The translations under genes and the position numbers were made by a program. Below, piece after piece: positions 37,080 to 45,639 of a stretch of DNA of 64,000 nucleotides (position 1 is its first letter; every line of letters begins with the position of its first letter). Origin of the DNA: Paractinoplanes polyasparticus (GTDB lineage: Bacteria; Actinomycetota; Actinomycetes; Mycobacteriales; Micromonosporaceae). Under the pieces are notes generated by a model. That model did no database searches. It had not been told where the DNA came from and saw nothing but the letters and a program-made list of their open reading frames with translations. The DNA is taken from positions 124,001 through 188,000 of the forward strand of contig NZ_JAHWFK010000013.1 of assembly GCF_019710575.1 (NCBI RefSeq). Reading direction: 5' to 3'.

Positions 37080-38714
37080 TCAGTCAGCGAAGTCGATCGA
37101 GTAGATGTCGACCTTCTGGTAGAGATCCATGGTCACGTCGGTGACGCGGTCGGAGTAGCCGAAGACGTTCTGCCCGAATCGCAGCGGCAACACCGGCATG
37201 TCGCGGACCAGCAGATCTTCCGCCTCGCGCCACAGCTTCTCGGCCTGGGCCGTGGTGGGCGCGGCCGAGCCCTGACGCACCAGGCTGTCGAACGTGCTGT
37301 TCTTGTAGCCGTAGTAGTTCGACGAGCCGTCGCTGGTGTAGAGCGGGCCGAGGTAGTTCTCCATCAGCGGGTAGTCCATGGTCCAGCCGAGGCGGATCAG
37401 GCCGGCATCCTCCTTGGCCCGCACCTTGTCGAGCAGGGTGCCGAGCTTCGGCTGGGGAGCGCCGGCGCAGTTGACGCCGAGCGACGCCTTGATCTGGTTG
37501 CACATCGCGTCGATCCAGGCCTTGTGGCCGCCGTCCGCGTTGTACCCGATCTTGATGTCCTTCGGGCCGTTCGCCGCCGTGTAGAGCTGGCGGGCCTTGG
37601 TCGGGTTGTACTCGCACAACTCGCCGCAGCTGTTCGGGCGGGCGCCGGACACGACCGGCGACACGAACGACTTGGCCGGCGTCTCGGAACCGAGGAAGAC
37701 CTGGTCGGTCATCTCCTCACGGTTGATCGCCATGGAGAGCGCCCGGCGCACTTCGGGGTTCTTCCACTTGTCCTCGTACAGCGGGAAGCCCATGAACGAG
37801 AACGCGGAGCTCGGGGTCTTACCGAGGCGGTCGCCGAGGTCGCCGGAGGCCGAGCCCAGGCTCTCGATCGGGATCTTCGTCTCGACGTCGAGGTTGCCGC
37901 CGATCAGGTCGGCGTACTGCGCGCCGAGGTCCTGGTAGATCTTCCAGGTGATGCCGCCGATTTTGGGAACCGTGCCCTTGAAGTCGGCCACCTGCTCCAC
38001 GACGATCTTCTCGTCGTGCGACCACTTGCCCTTCATCTTGAAGGGCCCGTTGCCGATCGGCGCCTCGCCGTACTCCTTGTTGAGCACGCCCGGAGCGGAG
38101 AAGGCGGCCTTGGGCAGCGGCAGGAAGGCGTCGTAGCCCATGACCGACTGCCACCCGGCGAAGTTCTCGGAGAGCGTCACCGTGAAGGTCAGGTTGTTGA
38201 CCTTCTTGAGCCCGCGCAGCTTGGTGGCCTGGGGCTCGGCCGCCTTCTCAGGACCGTCGTCGTCGGGGTCCTTCGCCTGGAGATCGGCGAAGCCGTCGAT
38301 CCGGCTGTAGAAGTACGACGCGCGCTGGGCGTTCGGCCCGTAGGCGCCGTAGTTCCAGGCCTCGATGTAGTTGTCGGCGGTGACCGGTTCGCCGTTGCTG
38401 AAGGTGAAGCCCGGCTTGAGCTTGACGGTCCAGACCCGGTTGGCCTTGTCGTGGGTGATCGACTGCGCGGCGACCGGGTACGGCTTGTTCTGCGGGTCGA
38501 ACCGCACGAGCGGGTAGAACAGTGACGCCAGCACCTGTGAGGCGTTCGATTCCACCGCGTTCGACGGGACCAGACTCGAGGGCTCGCCGATGCCGATGCT
38601 GATGCTGTTGGGCAGGACTTCGGTGTCTTCCGAGGTGCTACCGCTGCAGCCGGCCGCCACTAAGGCGATGGTGGCCAGAGAGGCCGCCACCTTCCACGGG
38701 CTTTTCCCAGGCAT
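37080..38714 (-). CDS. oppA: Peptide-binding lipoprotein (OppA/SBP family 5)
   Basis: 544 residues from the ATG at 38714 with ggagg ten bases upstream. It is a lipoprotein: ATIALVAAGCSGS gives the lipobox Cys near residue 22. The body is an SBP-5 fold: VRFDPQNKPYPVAAQSI near the start, LKPGFTFSNGEPVTADNYIEAWNY (the family signature) near residue 105, RRALSMAINREEM near 320, and late FDSLVRQG. It captures oligopeptides outside the membrane and feeds OppBC. It is the first gene of oppABCDF and has its own 180-base upstream region. Confidence 0.94.
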   Translation of the reverse strand: MPGKSPWKVAASLATIALVAAGCSGSTSEDTEVLPNSISIGIGEPSSLVPSNAVESNASQVLASLFYPLVRFDPQNKPYPVAAQSITHDKANRVWTVKLKPGFTFSNGEPVTADNYIEAWNYGAYGPNAQRASYFYSRIDGFADLQAKDPDDDGPEKAAEPQATKLRGLKKVNNLTFTVTLSENFAGWQSVMGYDAFLPLPKAAFSAPGVLNKEYGEAPIGNGPFKMKGKWSHDEKIVVEQVADFKGTVPKIGGITWKIYQDLGAQYADLIGGNLDVETKIPIESLGSASGDLGDRLGKTPSSAFSFMGFPLYEDKWKNPEVRRALSMAINREEMTDQVFLGSETPAKSFVSPVVSGARPNSCGELCEYNPTKARQLYTAANGPKDIKIGYNADGGHKAWIDAMCNQIKASLGVNCAGAPQPKLGTLLDKVRAKEDAGLIRLGWTMDYPLMENYLGPLYTSDGSSNYYGYKNSTFDSLVRQGSAAPTTAQAEKLWREAEDLLVRDMPVLPLRFGQNVFGYSDRVTDVTMDLYQKVDIYSIDFAD

Positions 38715-38869
38715 GTGGGGGGTGCCTCCTTCAGGGGCGCTCACGGGGGTCGTGTGAGACGCAGCAACTGTGACACAGAGCCAACGACTGCCAAGGCCCC
38801 GTTATCAAGCCGATACTAGTCAGACCCTTCGATCACCCTGTGAAGCAGGCCCCTGAACTGGGACTATAC

Positions 38870-38897
38870 CGGTCGGTGCGCGTTCCGCGACCGACCG
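38870..38897 (-). terminator. Hairpin after the LuxR response-regulator gene
   Basis: Arms cggtcggt (38870-38877) and accgaccg (38890-38897), with inner CGCG/CGCG pairing, form a hairpin immediately after the stop codon of the regulator gene on the minus strand. No U tract follows. Confidence 0.55.
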
Positions 38898-39566
38898 TCA
38901 GACGAGGCGACGATCAGCCGCCCATCGTGACAATTCGTAACGGTTGCTCATTTGGAGCTTCCTCAGGACGTTCGAGACATGCGTCTCGACGGTCTTGATG
39001 GAGATGAACAGCTCCTTGGCGATCTCTTTGTACGCATAACCCCGCGCGAGCAGCCGCAGGACCTCACGCTCACGGTTGGTGAGCTGGTCGAGCTCGGGGT
39101 CGGCAACCGGCACGTCGGGCCGGGAGGCGAACGCGTCGAGCACGAAGCCGGCCAGGCGCGGGCTGAACACGGCGTCGCCGTCGGCCACCCGCCGGATCGC
39201 CGCGGCCAACTCGTCGGGCGAGATCGTCTTGGTGACGTAGCCGCGGGCGCCGGCCCGGATCAGGCCGATCACGTCCTCGGCGGCGTCCGAGACGGAAAGA
39301 GCCAGGAAGCGTACGTGGGGATGGGTGCGCCGCATCGCGTCGAGCACCGCCCGCCCGCCGCCGTCGGGCATGTGCACGTCGAGCAGCACCACGTCGGGCT
39401 CGATGGCGGCGATCCGGGTGACCGCCTCGGCGACCGAACTGGCCTCGCCCACCACCTCGACGTGGGCGCCGAGCTCGGCCCGCACGCCGGCCCGGAACAT
39501 CGCGTGGTCGTCGACCAGGAAGACGGTCAGCCGTCGTTCGGTCGTGGGCTCCTGAGGCTCGGTCAT
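38898..39566 (-). CDS. LuxR-family response regulator of PspC-kinase pair (EsrR/LiaR-like)
   Basis: 222 residues. The receiver domain has the acidic pair in FLVDDHAMFRAGV, the phosphorylated Asp in VVLLDVHMPDGGG near residue 63, LALSVSD and the conserved Lys in GYVTKTIS near 113. The NarL/LuxR helix-turn-helix is LTNREREVLRLLARGYAYKEIAKELF... near residues 155-215, ending VETHVSNVLRKLQ. Its ATG overlaps the histidine kinase stop (ATGA), so the two form a two-component system. The divergent PspC/LiaF-like gene is a probable target, by analogy with EsrISR of Corynebacterium and LiaFSR of Bacillus. Confidence 0.9.
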   Translation of the reverse strand: MTEPQEPTTERRLTVFLVDDHAMFRAGVRAELGAHVEVVGEASSVAEAVTRIAAIEPDVVLLDVHMPDGGGRAVLDAMRRTHPHVRFLALSVSDAAEDVIGLIRAGARGYVTKTISPDELAAAIRRVADGDAVFSPRLAGFVLDAFASRPDVPVADPELDQLTNREREVLRLLARGYAYKEIAKELFISIKTVETHVSNVLRKLQMSNRYELSRWAADRRLV

Positions 39567-40876
39567 CGTGCAGTCTCCTTCCCCGCTGCCACGCTCTCGC
39601 GCGACACGGACATGCTCAGCCGGACCTCTGTCCCGTCGCCGGGGGCGCTGCGGATCTCCGCCTTGCCACCGTGACGCTGCATGCGCCCGATGATCGAGCC
39701 TCGCACGCCGTGCCGCGACTCTTGCACGCCGGACAGGTCGAACCCGGCGCCGCGGTCGCGCACGAAAACGCTCAGCTCCTCCGCCTCGACCTCAGCGTAG
39801 AGCGACACGGTCTGCACCCCGGCGTGGCGGGCCGCGTTGACCAGCGCCTCGCGGGCCGCCGCGACCAGGGCCGCGACCCGGTCGTCGCACTCGGTGTCGC
39901 CGACCACGACGGTCTCGACGGTGATCGCGTATGTGTCCTCCACCTCGGCCGCGGCCTGCTCGAGGGCGGCCGCGAAGCGCTCGGTGGGCGAGGCGGTGGG
40001 CTTGTAGAGCCAGTTGCGCAGGCTGCGTTCCTGGCCGCGGGCCAGCCGCTGCACCTCTTTGATGTCGGCCGAGTTGCGCTGGATCAGGGCCAGCGTGTGC
40101 AGCACCTGGTCGTGGATCATGGCGGCCAGCTCGGCGCGTTCCTGCTCGCGGATGCGGCCCTCGCGCTCGGTGCGGAGCTGGTTGAACATGCGCCACAGCA
40201 GCGGCGCGGCCACCACGCCGACGCCGAGCAGCCCGACCAGGGCGAAGATGACGCCGTTGACGACGGCCGAGAGGCTGCCGGCCGGGGCGTAGACGGCGAC
40301 GACACCGATGATGCCGGTGGCGACCAGCACCCCGCCGCCGATGAAGCGGAACAGGAAGAACCGGCGGTCGCTCTCGGCCACCACCGCGGCCAGCCACGGC
40401 TGCTGCGGCATCGCGCCACCGAGGGTGCGGCGGCTCGGGTCGGACTGGTGCCAGATGATGCCCGCGCCGACCGCGACGACGGCGATGAGCCAGCCGACCG
40501 TGCCGGCGACACTGTCTTTGAAGACGAGGGCCTGCAGCAGCACCACGCCGAGGCCGATGGCGGCGAACGGGAGCAGCATGGCCTTGTCGCGGCGCTGGGG
40601 CGGGTCGGCCGTGACGGCCTGCTGCGGCAGCACGGCCCAGAACGCCGCGTAGAGGAGCAGGCCGAGGCCGTTGAACCCGAGCAGCACCACCAGCGCGATG
40701 CGCACGACCAGCACGGGAACGCCCAGGTGCTGCGCCAGCCCGGACGCGACACCGGCGATGACGCGGTGGTCGCGCGGCCGGTAAAGGCGGCGCGGGGGCG
40801 GGGTGACGGCGGCGGTGATGACTCCTCCTCGGCTTGTGTCCCTCCGATCGTCACACGTTCGGGCGGCCTGGGCCAC
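39563..40876 (-). CDS. PspC-domain sensor histidine kinase (EsrS-like)
   Basis: 437 residues from the GTG at 40876, seven bases after gggggag. Residues about 28-90 are a PspC domain (RLYRPRDHRVIAGVASGLA..., then a membrane hairpin). Four more membrane segments follow up to about residue 228. The HisKA_3 phospho-acceptor is AAMIHDQVLHTLAL with His255; the HATPase domain has EALVNAARHAG (N box), DRGAGFD (G1) and GDGTEV. An ATC at 40819, 57 bases inside, has an even stronger gaggaggag site in front, so a shorter product with a non-standard start is possible. It probably senses envelope stress. Confidence 0.88.
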   Translation of the reverse strand: MAQAARTCDDRRDTSRGGVITAAVTPPPRRLYRPRDHRVIAGVASGLAQHLGVPVLVVRIALVVLLGFNGLGLLLYAAFWAVLPQQAVTADPPQRRDKAMLLPFAAIGLGVVLLQALVFKDSVAGTVGWLIAVVAVGAGIIWHQSDPSRRTLGGAMPQQPWLAAVVAESDRRFFLFRFIGGGVLVATGIIGVVAVYAPAGSLSAVVNGVIFALVGLLGVGVVAAPLLWRMFNQLRTEREGRIREQERAELAAMIHDQVLHTLALIQRNSADIKEVQRLARGQERSLRNWLYKPTASPTERFAAALEQAAAEVEDTYAITVETVVVGDTECDDRVAALVAAAREALVNAARHAGVQTVSLYAEVEAEELSVFVRDRGAGFDLSGVQESRHGVRGSIIGRMQRHGGKAEIRSAPGDGTEVRLSMSVSRESVAAGKETAR

Positions 40877-40973
40877 GGGGAACTCCCCCAGGTATCCGGC
40901 CCCGGGATCTCAGGGTGGCCTCAGGGTCGGAGCCGGAAGCGATTCGGGTGCCCGCGGGGCGAGGATCGATGTC

Positions 40974-42659
40974 ATGAACGACGAAGCTGCCGCCGCGCGG
41001 GGTCCCTCCGGTCCGTCGCAGGACGTGCCGGCGTCCGCCGCCGAGCCCACCACCCCGTCGGCGACTTCGGCGCCGGCCACCGAGCGCGGCCCGGCTACCG
41101 AGCCTGGCCCGGCTACCGAGCCTGGCCTGGCCACTGAGCCCGGCCCGGCCACCGAGCCTGGCCTGGCCACTGAGCCCGGCCCGGCCACCGAGCCCGGCCC
41201 GGCCACCGAGCCCGGCCCGGCCACCGAGCCCGGCCCGGCCACCGAGCACGGCCCGGCCACCGAGCCCCCGCCGTGGTTCGGCACGGGCACCGGTCCGACG
41301 TTCTCGCGCGACAAGCTGGTGCGTCCCCGCCAGGGCCGCTATGTGGCCGGCGTGTGCGGCGCCCTGGCCCGCGCCACGAACACCGACCCGGTGCTGTGGC
41401 GGGTGTTGTTCGCCGTGCTCGGCGTGATCAGCGGTGTCGGCGTGCTGCTCTATCTGATCGGCTGGCTGGCCACCCCGGCCGAGGGCGACGCCGCCTCGCC
41501 GATCGAGTCGCTGCTGGGCAAGGGCCGCTCCGGCATGGCGCCGGTCTCGGTGGTGCTGCTCGGCGGCGCGGCCGTGCTGTCGTTCGCCTTCATCGTGCAG
41601 GACGGCATGCGGGCCAGCCTGCTGGCCTGCGCGGTCATCGTGGGCGCGATCCTGCTCATCAAGCGCAGCGGCAGCAGCCAGCAACACCAGCCTTCGGCCT
41701 TTCCCACGGCCGCTCCGCCGCCCCGGCCGTTCGAGCCGAACCCGTTCGAGCCGGGCCCCTTCGAGAAGACGGCCGAGTTCGGCGCCGTCCCGCCCACCGC
41801 GTCGCCGGCGGCCGCCACCGCAGCGCCCGCCGAGCCGGTGACCCAGCCCCTGGGGACAGCACCGCCGCCGCCCTACACACCGCCGGCCGACGGCTACTCG
41901 CCGCCTCCGCCGCCGCCCTACGCGCCGGCCTACGCGCCGCCGGCGGGCGGCTACCGGCCGCCGTTCGCGCCGCACGGCCCCTACGCCCGGCCCACCCCGG
42001 TCACCTACCCGCCCGCGCCGCCGGCGCCGATGGTGCGCGCCAAGCCGCCCAAGCCGCCGCGTGAGCGTTCCAAGCTGGGCCGCCTGACCTTCTCGGGTCT
42101 GATCGTGGTGCTCGGCGTGATCGCCGCGATCGACACGGCGGGCGCGAGCGTCGCGGTGTCGGCCTACTTCGCCGCCGCGGTCGCCACGATCGCGGTCGGC
42201 CTGCTGGTCGGCGCCTGGCTCGGCCGGGCCCGTGGGCTGATCGCGCTGGGCCTGCTGGCCTCGATCGGCCTGCTGATCTCGACCGGCGCCGAGCGGTGGG
42301 GCAGCGAGGTGGGCAACAGCGTCTACCGGCCCGCCACGCTGGCCGCGGTCGCCGACCGGTACGACTTCACAGCCGGCAACGCGACGCTCGACCTGCGCCA
42401 GGTCGCCTTCGCCGGTCAGACGCAGGCGGTCACGGTCACCATGAAGGTCGGCCAGCTGCGGGTGCTGCTGCCGGGGACGGTCGACACGACCACCACGCTC
42501 CAGCTCGAGAACGGGCGAGCCGTGATCTTCGACAAGGAGTACACCGACCGCGATGCCGACGGACAGACTGTGACCGACCTCGGAGCCGACGGCGCCGGCG
42601 GGGGCACGCTCCAGCTCGACCTTCAGATGGACACGGGAAACGTGGAGGTGCTCCGATGA
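40974..42659 (+). CDS. PspC/LiaF-like membrane protein with hexapeptide repeats (EsrI-like)
   Basis: 561 residues from the ATG at 40974 with gagga eight bases upstream. Residues about 35-98 are repeats of ATEPGP and variants. A PspC domain follows at about 110-165 (RYVAGVCGALARATNTD; YLIGWLATPAEGD). Then come two membrane segments, a long Pro/Tyr-rich linker (YTPPADGYSPPPPPP...), and more membrane helices near 375-440. The C-terminal 110 residues read as a LiaF-type beta domain (NATLDLRQVAFAGQTQ; KVGQLRVLLPG). It is divergent from the kinase/regulator pair and is probably its regulated or inhibitory partner. It overlaps the next gene (ATGA). Confidence 0.82.
   Translation: MNDEAAAARGPSGPSQDVPASAAEPTTPSATSAPATERGPATEPGPATEPGLATEPGPATEPGLATEPGPATEPGPATEPGPATEPGPATEHGPATEPPPWFGTGTGPTFSRDKLVRPRQGRYVAGVCGALARATNTDPVLWRVLFAVLGVISGVGVLLYLIGWLATPAEGDAASPIESLLGKGRSGMAPVSVVLLGGAAVLSFAFIVQDGMRASLLACAVIVGAILLIKRSGSSQQHQPSAFPTAAPPPRPFEPNPFEPGPFEKTAEFGAVPPTASPAAATAAPAEPVTQPLGTAPPPPYTPPADGYSPPPPPPYAPAYAPPAGGYRPPFAPHGPYARPTPVTYPPAPPAPMVRAKPPKPPRERSKLGRLTFSGLIVVLGVIAAIDTAGASVAVSAYFAAAVATIAVGLLVGAWLGRARGLIALGLLASIGLLISTGAERWGSEVGNSVYRPATLAAVADRYDFTAGNATLDLRQVAFAGQTQAVTVTMKVGQLRVLLPGTVDTTTTLQLENGRAVIFDKEYTDRDADGQTVTDLGADGAGGGTLQLDLQMDTGNVEVLR
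41076..41267 (+). repeat. 18-base minisatellite inside the PspC/LiaF-like gene
   Basis: Ten full units of gccaccgagcccggcccg (with a few substitutions) plus a partial eleventh run from 41076, each encoding ATEPGP or a close variant (ATERGP, ATEPGL, ATEHGP). Near-identity of the 3' units suggests recent expansion; copy number may vary between strains. Confidence 0.9.
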
Positions 42660-43009
42660 GGCCGCATCGTACGGATGGCGTCTCGCTCAGCTTCGGCATC
42701 CTGTTTCTGCTGGTCGTGGCGTGGTGGGCGGTGTCACGGGTGATGACCCTGCACCTGCCCGCGGTGGGCTGGCTGGTGGCCGGCGGCCTGATCGTCTTCG
42801 GCGTGATCGGCCTGCTGGGCGCGCTGCGGTCGGCCCGCTCGGCACCCGGCCCGGCGCCCGCCCCCGAACAGCCGGCCGAGCCCGAACTGCCCGGCGACCT
42901 CACCGCCGAGGTGCACGCGTCGATCGTCCGGGAACTGCTGGACGACCCCGCCGACCGCTTCTCGCAGGAACACCCGGGCCTGACGACCGACCAGCCGCGC
43001 AAGGAGTAG
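42656..43009 (+). CDS. Small membrane protein downstream of the PspC/LiaF-like gene
   Basis: 117 residues from the ATG overlapping the previous stop. Two membrane helices, about 11-30 (LSFGILFLLVVAWWAVSRVM) and 37-58 (GWLVAGGLIVFGVIGLLGAL), are followed by a Pro/Ala-rich and acidic cytoplasmic tail. Its coupling to the PspC/LiaF-like gene suggests a role in the same envelope-stress module. No family is recognised with confidence. Confidence 0.72.
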   Translation: MRPHRTDGVSLSFGILFLLVVAWWAVSRVMTLHLPAVGWLVAGGLIVFGVIGLLGALRSARSAPGPAPAPEQPAEPELPGDLTAEVHASIVRELLDDPADRFSQEHPGLTTDQPRKE

Positions 43010-43023
43010 GGCGGGCCGCGCAA

Positions 43024-43029
43024 TATGCT
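43024..43029 (+). promoter_or_regulatory. Candidate -10 for leaderless psd transcript
   Basis: TATGCT lies seven bases before the ATG at 43037, where transcription would start on the first base of the gene. No clear -35 element is seen, and read-through from the upstream gene is also possible. Confidence 0.35.
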
Positions 43030-43036
43030 CGTCAGC

Positions 43037-44284
43037 ATGACTGCGTTCCCCGTTGTGTCCCGTGCGCCGATCGTCGGAGTCGGCGTCACGGCCGCCCGAG
43101 CCCTGACCGCCGAGTTCGCCCGACACAACGCGGCCACGTCCGCGATCGTGGTCGGGGCCGATCACTCCTCGCCGGTGGTGGCCGCCGCGGTCGAGGCCCT
43201 GCTGCCCGGCGACCGGCTCACGCTGGTCGCCGGCGAGCGCAGCACGGCCGACCTGCTCCGTGACCACATCGACGGGCTCGGCGGCTGGATCGCCGACCGG
43301 GTGCAGGTCGTCGAGTCGCTCGACGAGGCCCAGCCGGCCGACGTGGTGATCGTCGGCGAGCCGCTGAGCGGCACCGCCGGCGAGGTGCGCGACCTGCTCG
43401 ACCGCCTCGCCAAGCACCTCACCGACGGCGGCGTGGTGACGGTGGCCGTCCCGGCCACCCCGGGCCGTACGGGCGGGGCCGCGGCCGAGCTGTTCCGGCA
43501 GGGCGCGCTGTTCGGGATCGGTTCCGACCTCGTGGTGCGCAACCAGCCGCCGCTGCGGGTGCACAAGCTGCGCTTCACTCCGGCCGACCCGAAGGTCGCG
43601 GCCACGCTCGCCCCGGCCTACCGGCCCTCCAGTGTCCCGGTCACCCGGGGCATGCACATCGACTCCAACGGCGTCGTGGCCGCGGGCATCACGCTCGGCC
43701 TGGCCGCCGTGGCCCGCGTCGCCCGGCCCAAGTCGAAGCTCTGGCTGCTGCCGGCGCTGGCTGCGGGGCCGGTGGCGGCGTTCTTCCGCGACCCCGAACG
43801 TGAGCTGCCGGACGACCCGGCCGCGGTCGTCGCGGCCTCCGACGGGCGCGTGCTCTCCGTCGAGCGGATGAGCGACGAGCGCTTCGGGCCGGGCGAGTTC
43901 CTGCGGATCGCGGTGTTCCTGTCGGTGCTCGACGTGCACGTCAACCGGGTGCCGGTGGCCGGGCGAGTGGCCGACTACTTCGTCGAGGCCGGCGGCTACG
44001 CCAACGCGATGACCGCCGCGGCGGAGCACAACGTGGCGGCGTACACGGTGCTCGACACCGACCGCGGCACGGTGGTGGTGGCCCAGCGGACGGGCCTGAT
44101 CGCCCGCCGCATCGTGCAGCGCGTCCCGGTCGGCACGCTGGTCGCCCGCGGCGAACGCATGGGGCTGATCCGCTTCGGCTCCCGCACCGACGTCTATCTG
44201 TCCGCCGACAAGGCCGAGGCCCTGGTCAGCGTCAACGACAAGGTCATCGGCGGCTCGTCGATCATCGCCCGCTGGACCGACTGA
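43037..44284 (+). CDS. psd: Phosphatidylserine decarboxylase with extra N-terminal Rossmann-like domain
   Basis: 415 residues from the ATG at 43037 (an ATG at 43025 is also in frame). Residues about 195-415 are the decarboxylase proenzyme: AAFFRDPERELP near 248, VVAASDGRVLSVE near 264, FLSVLDVHVNRVPVAG near 294 and the self-cleavage motif GGSS at 405-408, which creates the pyruvoyl group at Ser407. It makes phosphatidylethanolamine in the membrane. Residues 1-190 resemble a degenerate SAM-methyltransferase or Rossmann fold (AIVVGADHSSPVV; ADVVIVGEPLSG; DGGVVTVAVPA) not needed in ordinary Psd. pssA lies downstream but in convergent orientation. Confidence 0.9.
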   Translation: MTAFPVVSRAPIVGVGVTAARALTAEFARHNAATSAIVVGADHSSPVVAAAVEALLPGDRLTLVAGERSTADLLRDHIDGLGGWIADRVQVVESLDEAQPADVVIVGEPLSGTAGEVRDLLDRLAKHLTDGGVVTVAVPATPGRTGGAAAELFRQGALFGIGSDLVVRNQPPLRVHKLRFTPADPKVAATLAPAYRPSSVPVTRGMHIDSNGVVAAGITLGLAAVARVARPKSKLWLLPALAAGPVAAFFRDPERELPDDPAAVVAASDGRVLSVERMSDERFGPGEFLRIAVFLSVLDVHVNRVPVAGRVADYFVEAGGYANAMTAAAEHNVAAYTVLDTDRGTVVVAQRTGLIARRIVQRVPVGTLVARGERMGLIRFGSRTDVYLSADKAEALVSVNDKVIGGSSIIARWTD

Positions 44285-44407
44285 CCCACTGCTCCGGTCG
44301 GCGCCACGCCTCAGACGGGCCGGGCGCCGGCCGGAAAGCCGTAACCGGGTCGGAGCGAGCGCGACCGGCCCGAGTCCGAGTCCGACAAGCTGACGGAGCT
44401 CAACGAG

Positions 44408-44437
44408 AGAAGGCCGCCCCCGAAGGGACGGCCTTCT
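44408..44437. terminator. Bidirectional terminator between psd and pssA
   Basis: A 9-bp stem (agaaggccg 44408-44416 with cggccttct 44429-44437) with a 12-base loop and flanking A- and T-rich bases (ttcgtt) lies in the convergent psd/pssA gap. Confidence 0.72.
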
Positions 44438-44451
44438 TTCGTTGAAGAGCG

Positions 44452-45402
44452 TTAGACGACCCGGCGGGCCCGGACCCACATGACCGGGCCGCTGAGCAGG
44501 TAGGCCGTGACGACCAGGACGAAGGTCAGGCGGGCGTCGACCAGGGCGCCGACCGCCGGGACCAGCCAGAGCCAGGCGGGCAGCCGGACCAGGCGAGCGA
44601 GTTTCGCGTACGGGAAGCTCGAGACCATGGCGAAGGCGAGCAGCGCCACCCCGGCGAGAAGCACCGGGCCGGGCAGCGGCAGGCCGATGAGCACCGCGAG
44701 CGCGAGCACGGCCGCGACCAAGGTCGTCGGGACGCCGCAGAAGAACTTGCCGTCCTTGGGCGAGACGTTGAAGCGGGCCAGCCGGATCGCGGCGCAGGCG
44801 GCGACCAGCATGCAGGCTACCGCGGCGGCGGGCGTGGGCACCGTGTGGGCCAACGACGCGTAGACCACCACGGGCGCGGCCAGGCCGAACGAGCACATGT
44901 CGGCCAGCGAGTCCATCTGGGCGCCGAACGGGCTGGAGACGCCCAGCTTGCGGGCCAGCGCGCCGTCGAGACCGTCGAAGGCCACGCAGGCGACCAGGAA
45001 CGCGGCCGCGAGCTGAACCTCGCCCTGCATCGCGAGCAGGATCGCGGTCAGGCCCAGAGCGAGACTGGCCAGCGTGCAGCCCTGCACGACAGCGAAGCGG
45101 ACCTTGCGGGCCGTGGTGTGCTCACCGGGGAGGAGCGAGACCTCGGTGGCCTCCTCGACGGTGGCGGGAGCCGCCAGGTGCGGGGCGACCGGACCGAGCG
45201 TCCGGCCGTGCTCGGCACCGGTGTAGATGACTTCGGCCCGGGTGGCGGTGGCGGCCCGGCCGGATTCGGCCCGGCGCCCCACGCGCACCATCAGGGCCTG
45301 CCGCGCGAGCGTTCCGCTGCGGCGCAACCGGCCTGCCCAACGACGACCGGCGGGACGGGGACTATCCGTCGAGCGACGCCGGCGCCAAGGGGTTCTCGGC
45401 AC
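44452..45402 (-). CDS. pssA: CDP-diacylglycerol-serine O-phosphatidyltransferase
   Basis: 316 residues from the GTG at 45402, six bases after ggagga. The first 90 residues are hydrophilic and Arg-rich, longer than in many family members. The CDP-alcohol phosphatidyltransferase signature is complete: DGLDGALARKLGVSSPFGAQMDSLADM, which fits the DGxxAR-x8-GxxxDxxxD pattern, near residues 165-190. Several membrane helices follow, ending in LVVTAYLLSGPVMWV. It makes phosphatidylserine, the substrate of Psd, in the membrane. Confidence 0.88.
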   Translation of the reverse strand: MPRTPWRRRRSTDSPRPAGRRWAGRLRRSGTLARQALMVRVGRRAESGRAATATRAEVIYTGAEHGRTLGPVAPHLAAPATVEEATEVSLLPGEHTTARKVRFAVVQGCTLASLALGLTAILLAMQGEVQLAAAFLVACVAFDGLDGALARKLGVSSPFGAQMDSLADMCSFGLAAPVVVYASLAHTVPTPAAAVACMLVAACAAIRLARFNVSPKDGKFFCGVPTTLVAAVLALAVLIGLPLPGPVLLAGVALLAFAMVSSFPYAKLARLVRLPAWLWLVPAVGALVDARLTFVLVVTAYLLSGPVMWVRARRVV

Positions 45403-45639
45403 GTGTTTCCTCCATGGGATCAGGTGGCCCACCGTGATTGCGGTGAGCAGCGGCCCGGTTGCCCCTCGCACATGGGGCCCGGGAAATGTGCGGGTAACAC
45501 CATCGCACAGCGAGTCGACCTTGGCGAGAAGCCGAATCGTCGGTCGTTGGCCCGTTCGCTCCGCTGCGTTCGACCAGACGACGTTCGACCGGACAACGGA
45601 GGGGACAGGTCACTTGCCTCACCTCTCCCTGAGGCGATT

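Noticed and set aside
40803..40973. Upstream extension of the PspC/LiaF-like gene to 40803
   Set aside because: The extension crosses the divergent promoter region and the histidine kinase start; the ATG at 40974 has a proper ribosome site.
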